A stretch of 49,072 nucleotides of DNA from contig NZ_AQWS01000022.1 of NCBI RefSeq assembly GCF_000375405.1, positions 1-49,072 of the forward strand, read 5' to 3'. The notes under the pieces were generated by a model, which was not told where the DNA came from, did not search any database, and saw only the letters and a list, made by a program, of their open reading frames with translations. How positions within the stretch are numbered: position 1 is the stretch's first letter; every line of letters begins with the position of its first letter. Origin of the DNA: Bacteroides propionicifaciens DSM 19291 = JCM 14649 (GTDB taxonomy: Bacteria; Bacteroidota; Bacteroidia; Bacteroidales; Bacteroidaceae). Shown here piece by piece: positions 8,335 through 16,484 of the stretch. Both the position numbers and the translations under genes were made by a program.

Positions 8335-8616
8335 ATGAATAAGAAATTCATAGAAGAAATTCAAAAACAGATTACTGAGGGTGATGTCAATCGGACTATT
8401 ATCGAGCTGAATAAATTTTTATTCTCAGACGACATTTCAAAAGACGTAGTTTATTATCTTTTGGGGAATGCCTATCGAAAATTAGGAAGCTGGAAAGAAG
8501 CACTTAACAATTATCAATACGCTATAGATATCAACCCAATGAGCCCGGCTAAACAAGCTAGAGCTATGGTTATAGACATTATGAATTTCTATAACAAAGA
8601 TATGTTCAATCACTAA
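8335..8616 (+). CDS. Small tetratricopeptide-repeat protein
   Basis: 93 residues starting MNKKFIEEIQKQITEG. One TPR unit is clear: YYLLGNAYRKLGSWKEALNN followed by YQYAIDINPMSP (about residues 42-73), with a less regular helical pair before it. No signal peptide or membrane segment. It heads the operon encoding the ferredoxin-linked 2-oxoacid oxidoreductase, 11 bp ahead of the ferredoxin-type subunit, suggesting a role in assembly of, or interaction with, that complex; this is inference from position only. An upstream in-frame ATG at 8269 is excluded by the promoter at 8306. Confidence 0.8.
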   Translation: MNKKFIEEIQKQITEGDVNRTIIELNKFLFSDDISKDVVYYLLGNAYRKLGSWKEALNNYQYAIDINPMSPAKQARAMVIDIMNFYNKDMFNH

Positions 8617-8627
8617 TTCTCAAAAGT

Positions 8628-8861
8628 ATGGCAAAAATGAAAGGGGCTATTGTAGTAAATACTGAGCGATGCAAAGGATGTAATCTATGTGTTGTTGCAT
8701 GCCCTCTTGATGTTATTTCACTAGCTAAGGAGGTAAATCTAAGAGGTTACAATTATGCCCAACCAATTTTAAAAGACACCTGCAACGGATGTAGCACTTG
8801 TGCTACTGTCTGCCCTGACGGATGCATCACAGTATATAGAGTAAAAACGGAATCTAAATAG
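8628..8861 (+). CDS. 2-oxoacid:ferredoxin oxidoreductase, 4Fe-4S delta subunit
   Basis: 77-residue ferredoxin-like subunit with two CxxCxxCxxxCP motifs: CKGCNLCVVACP (residues about 15-26) and CNGCSTCATVCP (about 50-61), each binding a 4Fe-4S cluster. In four-subunit 2-oxoacid oxidoreductases (Kor/Vor type) this chain relays electrons from the thiamine site to external ferredoxin. It is followed 7 bp later by the alpha subunit. Substrate (2-oxoglutarate or branched-chain 2-oxoacid) is not decided by the sequence of this chain. Confidence 0.9.
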   Translation: MAKMKGAIVVNTERCKGCNLCVVACPLDVISLAKEVNLRGYNYAQPILKDTCNGCSTCATVCPDGCITVYRVKTESK

Positions 8862-8868
8862 ACTTAAT

Positions 8869-9951
8869 ATGGCAAAAGAAGAAGTAGTATTAATGAAAGG
8901 AAATGAGGCAATTGCCCATGCAGCCATAAGATATGGAGTAGATGGTTACTTTGGTTACCCGATTACTCCCCAATCTGAAGTATTAGAGACCCTAACAGAA
9001 ATTCAACCTTGGAATACAACAGGAATGGTTGTACTTCAGGCCGAAAGTGAAGTGGCTGCTATAAATATGGTTTATGGAGGTGCAGGAACTGGCAAAAAAG
9101 TAATGACATCTTCATCAAGCCCTGGTATCAGCCTCAAACAAGAGGGTATATCGTATATTGCAGGAGCTGAACTACCTTGTCTTATTGTTAACGTAATGCG
9201 TGGAGGCCCAGGTTTAGGAACAATCCAACCTAGCCAAGCCGATTACTTCCAAACCGTGAAAGGTGGTGGACACGGAGATTACAGACTAATAACCCTAGCA
9301 CCAGCCTCAGTTCAAGAAATGGCCGACTTTGTTGGCTTAGGCTTTGAATTGGCTTTCAAATACAGAAACCCGGTTATGATGCTTGCTGATGGTGTTGTTG
9401 GTCAAATGATGGAAAAACTAGTACTCCCAGCACAACAAGAGCGACTTACCGACGAAGAGGTTGTCGCAAGATGCCCTTGGGCCTCAACAGGTAAGACAAA
9501 AGATAGAAAACCCAATATTATCACCTCACTAGAGCTCCAACCCAATATTATGGAGCAAAAGAATATCTCATTCCAAGAAAAATACAAAATAATTGAGCAG
9601 GCAGAAGTACGCTACGAAGAGCTATTTTGCGAAGATGCTGAATTAATAATTGTTGCTTTTGGAGCAATGGCCAGAATTAGTCAAAAAGCCATTGAGATGG
9701 CGCGTGAAGAGGGCATAAAAGTGGGGTTAATTCGCCCAATCACATTATGGCCCTTCCCTACTCAAATAATCAGTGACTATGCAAACAAAGTAAAAGGTTT
9801 CCTTTCTGTGGAGCTAAATGCTGGTCAAATGGTAGAGGACGTTAGATTAGCCGTAAATGGTAGAGTGAAAGTTGAACACTTTGGTCGTTTGGGAGGTATT
9901 GTGCCCGATCCTGACGAAATTGTAGAAGCACTTAAAGAGCATTTTATTTAA
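8869..9951 (+). CDS. vorB: 2-oxoacid:ferredoxin oxidoreductase, alpha subunit (VorB/KorA type)
   Basis: 360 residues. The N-terminal pyrimidine-binding thiamine domain begins KGNEAIAHAAIRYGVDGYFGYPITPQSEV, with the conserved YPITP and the following Glu that activates TPP (QAESEVAAINMVYGGAGTG). The second part contains the transketolase-C-like domain (FGAMARISQKAIEMAREEG and VELNAGQMVEDV). It decarboxylates 2-oxoacids oxidatively to acyl-CoA together with the beta, gamma and delta chains. Homologues in Bacteroides are usually called 3-methyl-2-oxobutanoate dehydrogenase VorB; 2-oxoglutarate is an equally possible substrate and feeds the reductive branch of the TCA cycle. The family is firm, the substrate is not. 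Confidence 0.9.
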   Translation: MAKEEVVLMKGNEAIAHAAIRYGVDGYFGYPITPQSEVLETLTEIQPWNTTGMVVLQAESEVAAINMVYGGAGTGKKVMTSSSSPGISLKQEGISYIAGAELPCLIVNVMRGGPGLGTIQPSQADYFQTVKGGGHGDYRLITLAPASVQEMADFVGLGFELAFKYRNPVMMLADGVVGQMMEKLVLPAQQERLTDEEVVARCPWASTGKTKDRKPNIITSLELQPNIMEQKNISFQEKYKIIEQAEVRYEELFCEDAELIIVAFGAMARISQKAIEMAREEGIKVGLIRPITLWPFPTQIISDYANKVKGFLSVELNAGQMVEDVRLAVNGRVKVEHFGRLGGIVPDPDEIVEALKEHFI

Positions 9952-9977
9952 AAACTCTTTTATCATTCCAACTAAAT

Positions 9978-10142
9978 ATGACTACAGATAAAATAAGAAA
10001 AGCTCTAAATATCCTATTCCTAATTGGTGCTGCGGCAGCAATAATCACCTACTTTGTGGCCGATTATCGTACATTCATATATATATGTGCAGCAGCAGTA
10101 TTTTTCAAGGTATTGGAGTTTATAATACGATTTACGAATTAA
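9978..10142 (+). CDS. Small two-helix membrane protein within the oxidoreductase operon
   Basis: 54 codons, ATG at 9978, TAA at 10140-10142. The product starts MTTDKIRKALNILFLIG and has two hydrophobic segments, roughly residues 11-27 (NILFLIGAAAAIITYFV) and 33-49, separated by a short polar DYRT turn, with a basic N-terminal helix and a C-terminal RFTN. It fills the gap between alpha and beta subunits, 26 bp after one and 13 bp before the other, on the same strand. No known function; as an integral membrane peptide it could tether the soluble complex to the inner membrane, which is inference. Confidence 0.7.
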   Translation: MTTDKIRKALNILFLIGAAAAIITYFVADYRTFIYICAAAVFFKVLEFIIRFTN

Positions 10143-10155
10143 AAATACACCTTCT

Positions 10156-10935
10156 ATGGATATAATAGATATAATTAAACCCGAAAATCTGGTCTATAAA
10201 AAACCCGATTTACTCAACGACAATGATATGCATTATTGTCCAGGGTGCAGTCATGGTGTGGTTCACAAACTTGTTGCAGAGGTAATTGACGAAATGGGAC
10301 TAACCGATAAAGCTGTAGGAATCTCTCCAGTAGGTTGTGCTGTTTTCATTTACAACTATATCGATATTGATTGGCAAGAGGCTGCACACGGAAGAGCTCC
10401 AGCACTAGCCTCAGCAATCAAAAGACTTTGGCCTAGCCGCTTGGTATTTACTTACCAAGGCGATGGAGACTTAGCTTGTATTGGTACAGCTGAGACTATC
10501 CACGCACTCAATAGGGGTGAAAACATCACCATCATATTTATCAATAATGCGATATACGGTATGACTGGTGGCCAAATGGCGCCAACCACACTTATGGGGA
10601 TGGCTACTGCGACCTGTCCTACAGGACGTCAGGTAGAACTTCACGGATATCCACTCAAAATGACCGAAATTGCAGCTCAACTAGAGGGTACTGCCTATGT
10701 AACCCGCCAATCGGTACATACCGTAGGTGCGATTAGAAAAGCCAAGCGTGCCATTAAAAAAGCTTTCGAAAACTCTATGAATGGAGCCGGATCAAACCTA
10801 GTTGAAATTGTTTCGACTTGTTCGGCTGGCTGGAAAATGACTCCAGTCGAAGCTAATAAATGGATGGTAGAGAACATGTTCCCTTATTACCCATTAGGCG
10901 ATTTGAAAGATAAGAGTAAGGAGCTAAATAAGTAA
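10156..10935 (+). CDS. 2-oxoacid:ferredoxin oxidoreductase, beta subunit (TPP-binding)
   Basis: 259-residue beta chain carrying the diphosphate-binding domain of the thiamine cofactor. Evidence: the cysteine-bearing YCPGCSHGVVHKL near residue 27, the TPP motif GDGDLACIGTAETIHALNRG ending in NNAIYGMTGGQMAPTT (about 108-150), and the end region SCSAGWKMTPVEANKW. It pairs with the alpha chain to form the active site. The gap to the gamma gene is 5 bp. Homologues are annotated variously as 2-oxoglutarate oxidoreductase beta or VorA. Confidence 0.92.
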   Translation: MDIIDIIKPENLVYKKPDLLNDNDMHYCPGCSHGVVHKLVAEVIDEMGLTDKAVGISPVGCAVFIYNYIDIDWQEAAHGRAPALASAIKRLWPSRLVFTYQGDGDLACIGTAETIHALNRGENITIIFINNAIYGMTGGQMAPTTLMGMATATCPTGRQVELHGYPLKMTEIAAQLEGTAYVTRQSVHTVGAIRKAKRAIKKAFENSMNGAGSNLVEIVSTCSAGWKMTPVEANKWMVENMFPYYPLGDLKDKSKELNK

Positions 10936-10940
10936 TTAAG

Positions 10941-11477
10941 ATGAAAGAAGAAATTATCATTGCAGGTTTTGGTGGACAAGGTGTCCTCTCAATGGGGAAA
11001 ATCTTGGCGTATGCTGGTCTGATGGAAGACAAAGAGGTAACTTGGATGCCTTCTTATGGACCTGAACAACGTGGGGGAACAGCCAATGTTACCGTAATTG
11101 TTAGCGATGAGCGCATATCATCTCCCATAGTTAGTACTTTCGATATCGTAGTGGTACTAAATCAACCCTCATTAGAAAAATTTGAATCTAAAGTTAAACC
11201 AGGTGGACTACTTATTTATGAAGAGTCAACTATTATCAATCCACCAACCCGAACTGACATTAAAGTACATAGCATAGCAGCAATAGATGCTGCTAATGAA
11301 ATGCACAACAGCAAGGCCTTTAACATGATTGTACTAGGAGGCTTATTAAAGTTAAAACCAATGGTTTCAACTGAAGGTGTTCTAAAAGGACTTTTCAAAA
11401 CCCTACCAGAAAGACACCACCACCTAATTCCAGTGAATGAACAAGCCATTACCTTAGGAGGTCAGATTATTAAATAG
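10941..11477 (+). CDS. 2-oxoacid:ferredoxin oxidoreductase, gamma subunit
   Basis: 178-residue chain with the N-terminal glycine motif GFGGQGVLSMGKILAYAG and PSYGPEQRGGTANVTV, both typical of the pyruvate/ketoisovalerate oxidoreductase catalytic domain (PF01558), which binds coenzyme A. Last gene of the operon delta-alpha-small membrane protein-beta-gamma, followed by a terminator. Gene order delta, alpha, beta, gamma as separate chains is the Kor/Vor arrangement rather than the fused pyruvate:ferredoxin oxidoreductase. Confidence 0.92.
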   Translation: MKEEIIIAGFGGQGVLSMGKILAYAGLMEDKEVTWMPSYGPEQRGGTANVTVIVSDERISSPIVSTFDIVVVLNQPSLEKFESKVKPGGLLIYEESTIINPPTRTDIKVHSIAAIDAANEMHNSKAFNMIVLGGLLKLKPMVSTEGVLKGLFKTLPERHHHLIPVNEQAITLGGQIIK

Positions 11478-11505
11478 CAAAATTTAAGAATAAGTATAAA
11501 AGGTT

Positions 11506-11540
11506 AAGGCAGACTATCGCAAAAGATAATCTGCCTTTTT
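11506..11540 (+). terminator. Terminator of the oxidoreductase operon
   Basis: AAGGCAGACTATC pairs with GATAATCTGCCTT (one mismatch), loop GCAAAA, then five T. Confidence 0.8.
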
Positions 11541-11542
11541 CA

Positions 11543-11583
11543 TATTCCCCCTCTTGGGGGAATAAAGATTAGACAAAATCTTT
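11543..11583. promoter_or_regulatory. Two back-to-back inverted repeats before the porin promoter
   Basis: TATTCCCCC/GGGGGAATA (11543-11551 and 11556-11564, loop TCTT) is immediately followed by AAAGATT/AATCTTT ending at 11583. The second repeat covers the expected -33 region of the porin promoter, so it could be an operator; neither carries a T tract on the + strand. Confidence 0.4.
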
Positions 11584-11602
11584 ACTGAAAATGTTTTTAT
11601 TG

Positions 11603-11610
11603 TATATTTG
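11603..11610 (+). promoter_or_regulatory. porin -7 promoter box
   Basis: TATATTTG lies only 9 nt before the ATG at 11620, so transcription should start at or just before the start codon, giving a leaderless or nearly leaderless mRNA. It also rules out a start at the TTG at 11608. Confidence 0.6.
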
Positions 11611-11619
11611 CTACTAATT

Positions 11620-13785
11620 ATGAGAAAGATTTTAATCCTCCTTACGATATTAATCTGGGGAAGTGTTCTCCCCTCCGTTGCGCAGGTTGATCCAACGAAG
11701 CCTCGTTACGATGAATTTGGTAACCCTGTCGATCGATATGGTAATGCTCTTGACCCTTCAACTCAGCCAAAAAATCTAAAAGATTCTACCGAAGGAGAAA
11801 TAGTAAGCATGGAACCGAAGCTTTTCATGTGGCAAATCTCAGAAAGATTGGGTATCCCTACCCGCGTACCTGTTGACACGATTTTTCTAAACTTCCAAAA
11901 CAGTAATTTGGATGAAGGCTATACCAATACCTATAATCACTTAGGCAATATGGGTTCACCCCGAGTGAGCCATATTTTTTTCAATCAGAGTTACGATAAG
12001 GATACTCCTTTTTTCATGAAGCCCTTTTCTCATTTTTATTTTAGACCCTCAGAGTTTAAGTTTACCAATAGCAATATACCTTACACTAACCTAACTTATT
12101 ATAAATCGGGAAATAAGATCAACGGAGAAGATCGCCTTAAGGCCTATTTCTCTGTCAATGTAAACGAAAAGTTAGCCTTTGGTTTTAATATTGACTACCT
12201 CTATGGTAGAGGTTATTATAATCATCAAAGTACTGCATTTTTCAATGGGGGTATATTTGGTAGCTACCGAGGAGACCGATATGAAGCCTATTTCATGTAC
12301 AACAACTTCATGCTTAAAATGGCTGAAAATGGAGGGATTACTGATGATAGATACATTACTAAGCCCGAAGACATGGCCGATGGTAAGCAGAAATACGAAA
12401 GTCAAAATATTCCGACCAACCTAAACAGTGCATGGAACCGTAATAGTGACTTTTATGTATACTACAACCAGCGCTATAATATAGGTTTTACCAAAGAAAC
12501 TAAGGTTGTAACTGCACCCCTTGACACAACTTTGCTTGCTAAACACAACGATGATGAGCATAATGAAACTGATCATGAACATGAACACGAGCACTTGCCT
12601 GCTCCGCAACCAAAAGATTCTGTAGTTACAAAGTTTGTTCCTGTAACCAGCTTCATACACACCTTCAAGGTCGAACGCAATAAGCATCGTTTCATCTCTC
12701 GTGATGAACCTAAAGGCTATTTTCCGAACACCTATATCAATTTAGATGGCAATTCGAGCAATGACATCAATACATACATTGGCTATCACAACACCCTTGG
12801 AATAGCCCTAGCCGAAGGCTTTAATAAATATGCTAAAGCAGGACTTACAGCATTCTTTACCTATAAGGCCAATAGATACACCTTACCGACCAAAGACATT
12901 ACTCGTCAAGCAAAATATACAGAAGGAATTTTGTTTGTCGGAGCTGAACTTGCCCGCCGACAAGGAAAGATACTTAATTATAGAGCAATGGCCGACTTTG
13001 GGCTGTCTGAAAAATACACTGGTAATTTTAATATTGATGCTGATGCTGATTTAAATCTTAAATTCAGAAAAGACACTCTAATCATTAAAGCTTTTGCAAA
13101 TATTGGTAATAATCGTCCACACTTTTACATGAGGCACTACCACGCCAACCACTACTACTGGGATGAAGGGAAAAATGGTATGCCAAAACTTAAGGATGAA
13201 TTCACACAAAAGATTGGTGGTGAAATCAGTTTTCCGAAATGGCAATCTAAGATTAGAGTAGCAGCCGAGAACTTAAAAAACTATACTTACTTAGGGCCTG
13301 AAGGCACGCCACTACAGTATTCTGACAACATTCAGATTTTGGGAGCCACACTAAATCAGAACTTTAAGTTGGGAATCTTTCACCTCGACAATGAGGTAAC
13401 TTGGCAGAAGTCTAGTAAAAGAGATATTATACCCTTGCCTAGCATTACGCTATACCACAACCTCTATATCGAAACCAAGATAGCCAAAAAAGTGTTATCG
13501 GTCCAATTGGGTGCTGACGTACGATATACCACGAAATATAAAGCTCTTGCTTATATGCCAGGTATTCAGCAATTCCACGTGCAGCCAGATGAGGGCAGTG
13601 TTAATATCGGAGCTTACCCCGTGATCAATGTTTATGCAAATATACAACTCAAGCAGACACGTATTTTTGCAATGATGTATCACGTTAATCAAGGTATGGG
13701 TAATAATAATGCATTCACTAGCCCACATTATCCGATCAATCCGAGACTCTTTAAGTTGGGAATTTCTTGGAATTTTTATGACTAA
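11620..13785 (+). CDS. Putative porin, PF14121 family
   Basis: 721 residues with a cleavable signal peptide (MRKILILLTILIWGSVLPSVAQ) and a beta-strand-rich body ending in an aromatic residue pattern (GISWNFYD), as in outer-membrane beta-barrels. The beginning of the mature part (KPRYDEFGNPVDRYGN; MWQISERLGIPTRVPVDT; LGNMGSPRVSHIFFNQ) resembles the Bacteroidetes 'putative porin' family. A 17-residue His/Asp/Glu insertion, HNDDEHNETDHEHEHEH at about residues 309-325 (12544-12594), probably sits in a surface or periplasmic loop and could bind metal ions. Followed 6 bp later by a membrane-anchored solute-binding protein, so the two are likely co-transcribed. Transported substrate unknown. Confidence 0.82.
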   Translation: MRKILILLTILIWGSVLPSVAQVDPTKPRYDEFGNPVDRYGNALDPSTQPKNLKDSTEGEIVSMEPKLFMWQISERLGIPTRVPVDTIFLNFQNSNLDEGYTNTYNHLGNMGSPRVSHIFFNQSYDKDTPFFMKPFSHFYFRPSEFKFTNSNIPYTNLTYYKSGNKINGEDRLKAYFSVNVNEKLAFGFNIDYLYGRGYYNHQSTAFFNGGIFGSYRGDRYEAYFMYNNFMLKMAENGGITDDRYITKPEDMADGKQKYESQNIPTNLNSAWNRNSDFYVYYNQRYNIGFTKETKVVTAPLDTTLLAKHNDDEHNETDHEHEHEHLPAPQPKDSVVTKFVPVTSFIHTFKVERNKHRFISRDEPKGYFPNTYINLDGNSSNDINTYIGYHNTLGIALAEGFNKYAKAGLTAFFTYKANRYTLPTKDITRQAKYTEGILFVGAELARRQGKILNYRAMADFGLSEKYTGNFNIDADADLNLKFRKDTLIIKAFANIGNNRPHFYMRHYHANHYYWDEGKNGMPKLKDEFTQKIGGEISFPKWQSKIRVAAENLKNYTYLGPEGTPLQYSDNIQILGATLNQNFKLGIFHLDNEVTWQKSSKRDIIPLPSITLYHNLYIETKIAKKVLSVQLGADVRYTTKYKALAYMPGIQQFHVQPDEGSVNIGAYPVINVYANIQLKQTRIFAMMYHVNQGMGNNNAFTSPHYPINPRLFKLGISWNFYD

Positions 13786-13791
13786 ACAATT

Positions 13792-14649
13792 ATGCTCAAT
13801 CGCAAAAAGAAAATAATCCGAATTGGACTCCTATCATTTATAGGAGTGTTAATCTATTTCCTCTGGGGCAAACTAACCTCATCGGATATAAAAGATTGGG
13901 ATGAAATTCAAGAGAGTGGTGTTATTCACATCTCAACATCCTACAATGCAATTGATTATTTCTTTAGAGATGATAGCATACAAGGGTTCCAATACGAAGT
14001 CATACAGGCTATTTTTAAGGATAAACCCATCGAGGCTATTATAACTCCTATCGTAAACTTTTCTACTCAACTAACCGACCTTATAGATGGTAAAACAGAT
14101 CTTATTGCAAGCAGTCTGCCAGTAAGTAGTGATCTTAAAGAGCAAGTGAACTTCACCTACCCTATTCTCAAAAATAGACAGGTCTTAGTTCAACGCAAAG
14201 ATAGCACAACACTAACCGATGATATCTTTATTGATAATCAAGTAAAGCTCGGCAAGAAAGAGATTTATGTTGTCAAGGATTCACCAGCCATCCTACGCCT
14301 TAAAAACTTAAGTAACGAAATAGCCGACACAATCTATATTCGTGAGGTAAATCGCTATGGAGAAGAGCAACTCATCGCTATGGTAGCTCACGGTGATATT
14401 GACTATGCAATATGCGACGAAAGAATAGCTACCCTAGCCAAAGATAGCATCCCTCACCTAGACATAGAACTAGCCATTGGTTTTACCCAACTCTATTCGT
14501 GGGCAGTCCATAAAGATACACCTCAACTCTTGGATAGCTTAAATACTTGGATTGAACAATTTACCAAGAGCGAAACATATCAAACAATCTATGCTAAATA
14601 CTACAGAAACAAAGCCCTGCTAATCCAATTGGGCAAAACTGATAAATAA
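13792..14649 (+). CDS. Membrane-anchored solute-binding-type protein (MltF N-domain-like)
   Basis: 285 residues. A basic start and one hydrophobic helix (about residues 10-26, IGLLSFIGVLIYFLWG) anchor it in the inner membrane; no lipobox. The rest resembles a bacterial extracellular solute-binding domain family 3: SGVIHISTSYNAIDYFFRDDSIQGFQYE, DLIDGKTDLIASSLPVS, and VAHGDIDYAICDE. The same domain forms the N-terminal half of the lytic transglycosylase MltF, but the SLT catalytic domain is absent, so it is not expected to cut peptidoglycan. It follows the porin gene by 6 bp. A sensory or ligand-presenting role is inference. Confidence 0.75.
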   Translation: MLNRKKKIIRIGLLSFIGVLIYFLWGKLTSSDIKDWDEIQESGVIHISTSYNAIDYFFRDDSIQGFQYEVIQAIFKDKPIEAIITPIVNFSTQLTDLIDGKTDLIASSLPVSSDLKEQVNFTYPILKNRQVLVQRKDSTTLTDDIFIDNQVKLGKKEIYVVKDSPAILRLKNLSNEIADTIYIREVNRYGEEQLIAMVAHGDIDYAICDERIATLAKDSIPHLDIELAIGFTQLYSWAVHKDTPQLLDSLNTWIEQFTKSETYQTIYAKYYRNKALLIQLGKTDK

Positions 14650-14723
14650 AGTTTAACACTCTTCAGACTCATTTATCCACATTAATCAACACCCTAAAAT
14701 TCGATAAATAACAGATATATAGC

Positions 14724-14731
14724 TATATTTG
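14724..14731 (+). promoter_or_regulatory. -7 promoter box of the Gfo/Idh gene
   Basis: TATATTTG, about 10 nt before the first possible ATG at 14742 and 22 nt before the ATG at 14754; the second would leave a more normal leader. Confidence 0.55.
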
Positions 14732-14741
14732 TCTGAACTCG

Positions 14742-16213
<1,472 letters not shown>

Positions 16214-16241
16214 ATTCAGCTGATTCTAAAATAAAATAAGT

Positions 16242-16275
16242 AAAGGCATTGGACTAACAGTAGTTCAATGCCTTT
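16242..16275 (+). terminator. Terminator after the deaminase gene
   Basis: AAAGGCATTGGAC pairs with GTTCAATGCCTTT with one mismatch; only a short T run, TTTATTTAT, follows. Confidence 0.7.
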
Positions 16276-16317
16276 ATTTATATACCTCATAGCAGCTGTT
16301 ACTCCTAATATAATAAA

Positions 16318-16373
16318 CGAGTAAGTCACTCGAGTCAAACCACCTAGCGGGACGGATAAAGCGACTTACTCAC
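16318..16373 (+). repeat. Intergenic repeat, copy 2
   Basis: Begins CGAGTAAGTCACTCG, has CCACCTAGCGGGACGG in the middle and ends GCGACTTACTCAC, so its ends form an imperfect terminal inverted repeat (GAGTAAGTC / GACTTACTC exact over 9 bp). Matches the layout of copies at 267-324 and 36824-36881. Confidence 0.55.
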
Positions 16374-16412
16374 AATAGTCAAGCCAATATCTAATCTTAC
16401 AAAAATTAAGGC

Positions 16413-16449
16413 AAAAAAAGAGAGTGTGCAAAAGTAAAAGCACACTCTC
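16413..16449 (-). terminator. Terminator of the FadL-type gene
   Basis: GAGAGTGTGC and GCACACTCTC pair perfectly; on the minus strand the stem is followed by seven T. It lies about 36 nt after the stop at 16485. Confidence 0.85.
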
Positions 16450-16484
16450 AATCAAATCAACATTTTGTAAAAACATCAAATTAA

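Noticed and set aside
13792-14649. Lytic transglycosylase MltF
   Set aside because: Only the solute-binding half is present; no SLT domain or catalytic Glu motif.
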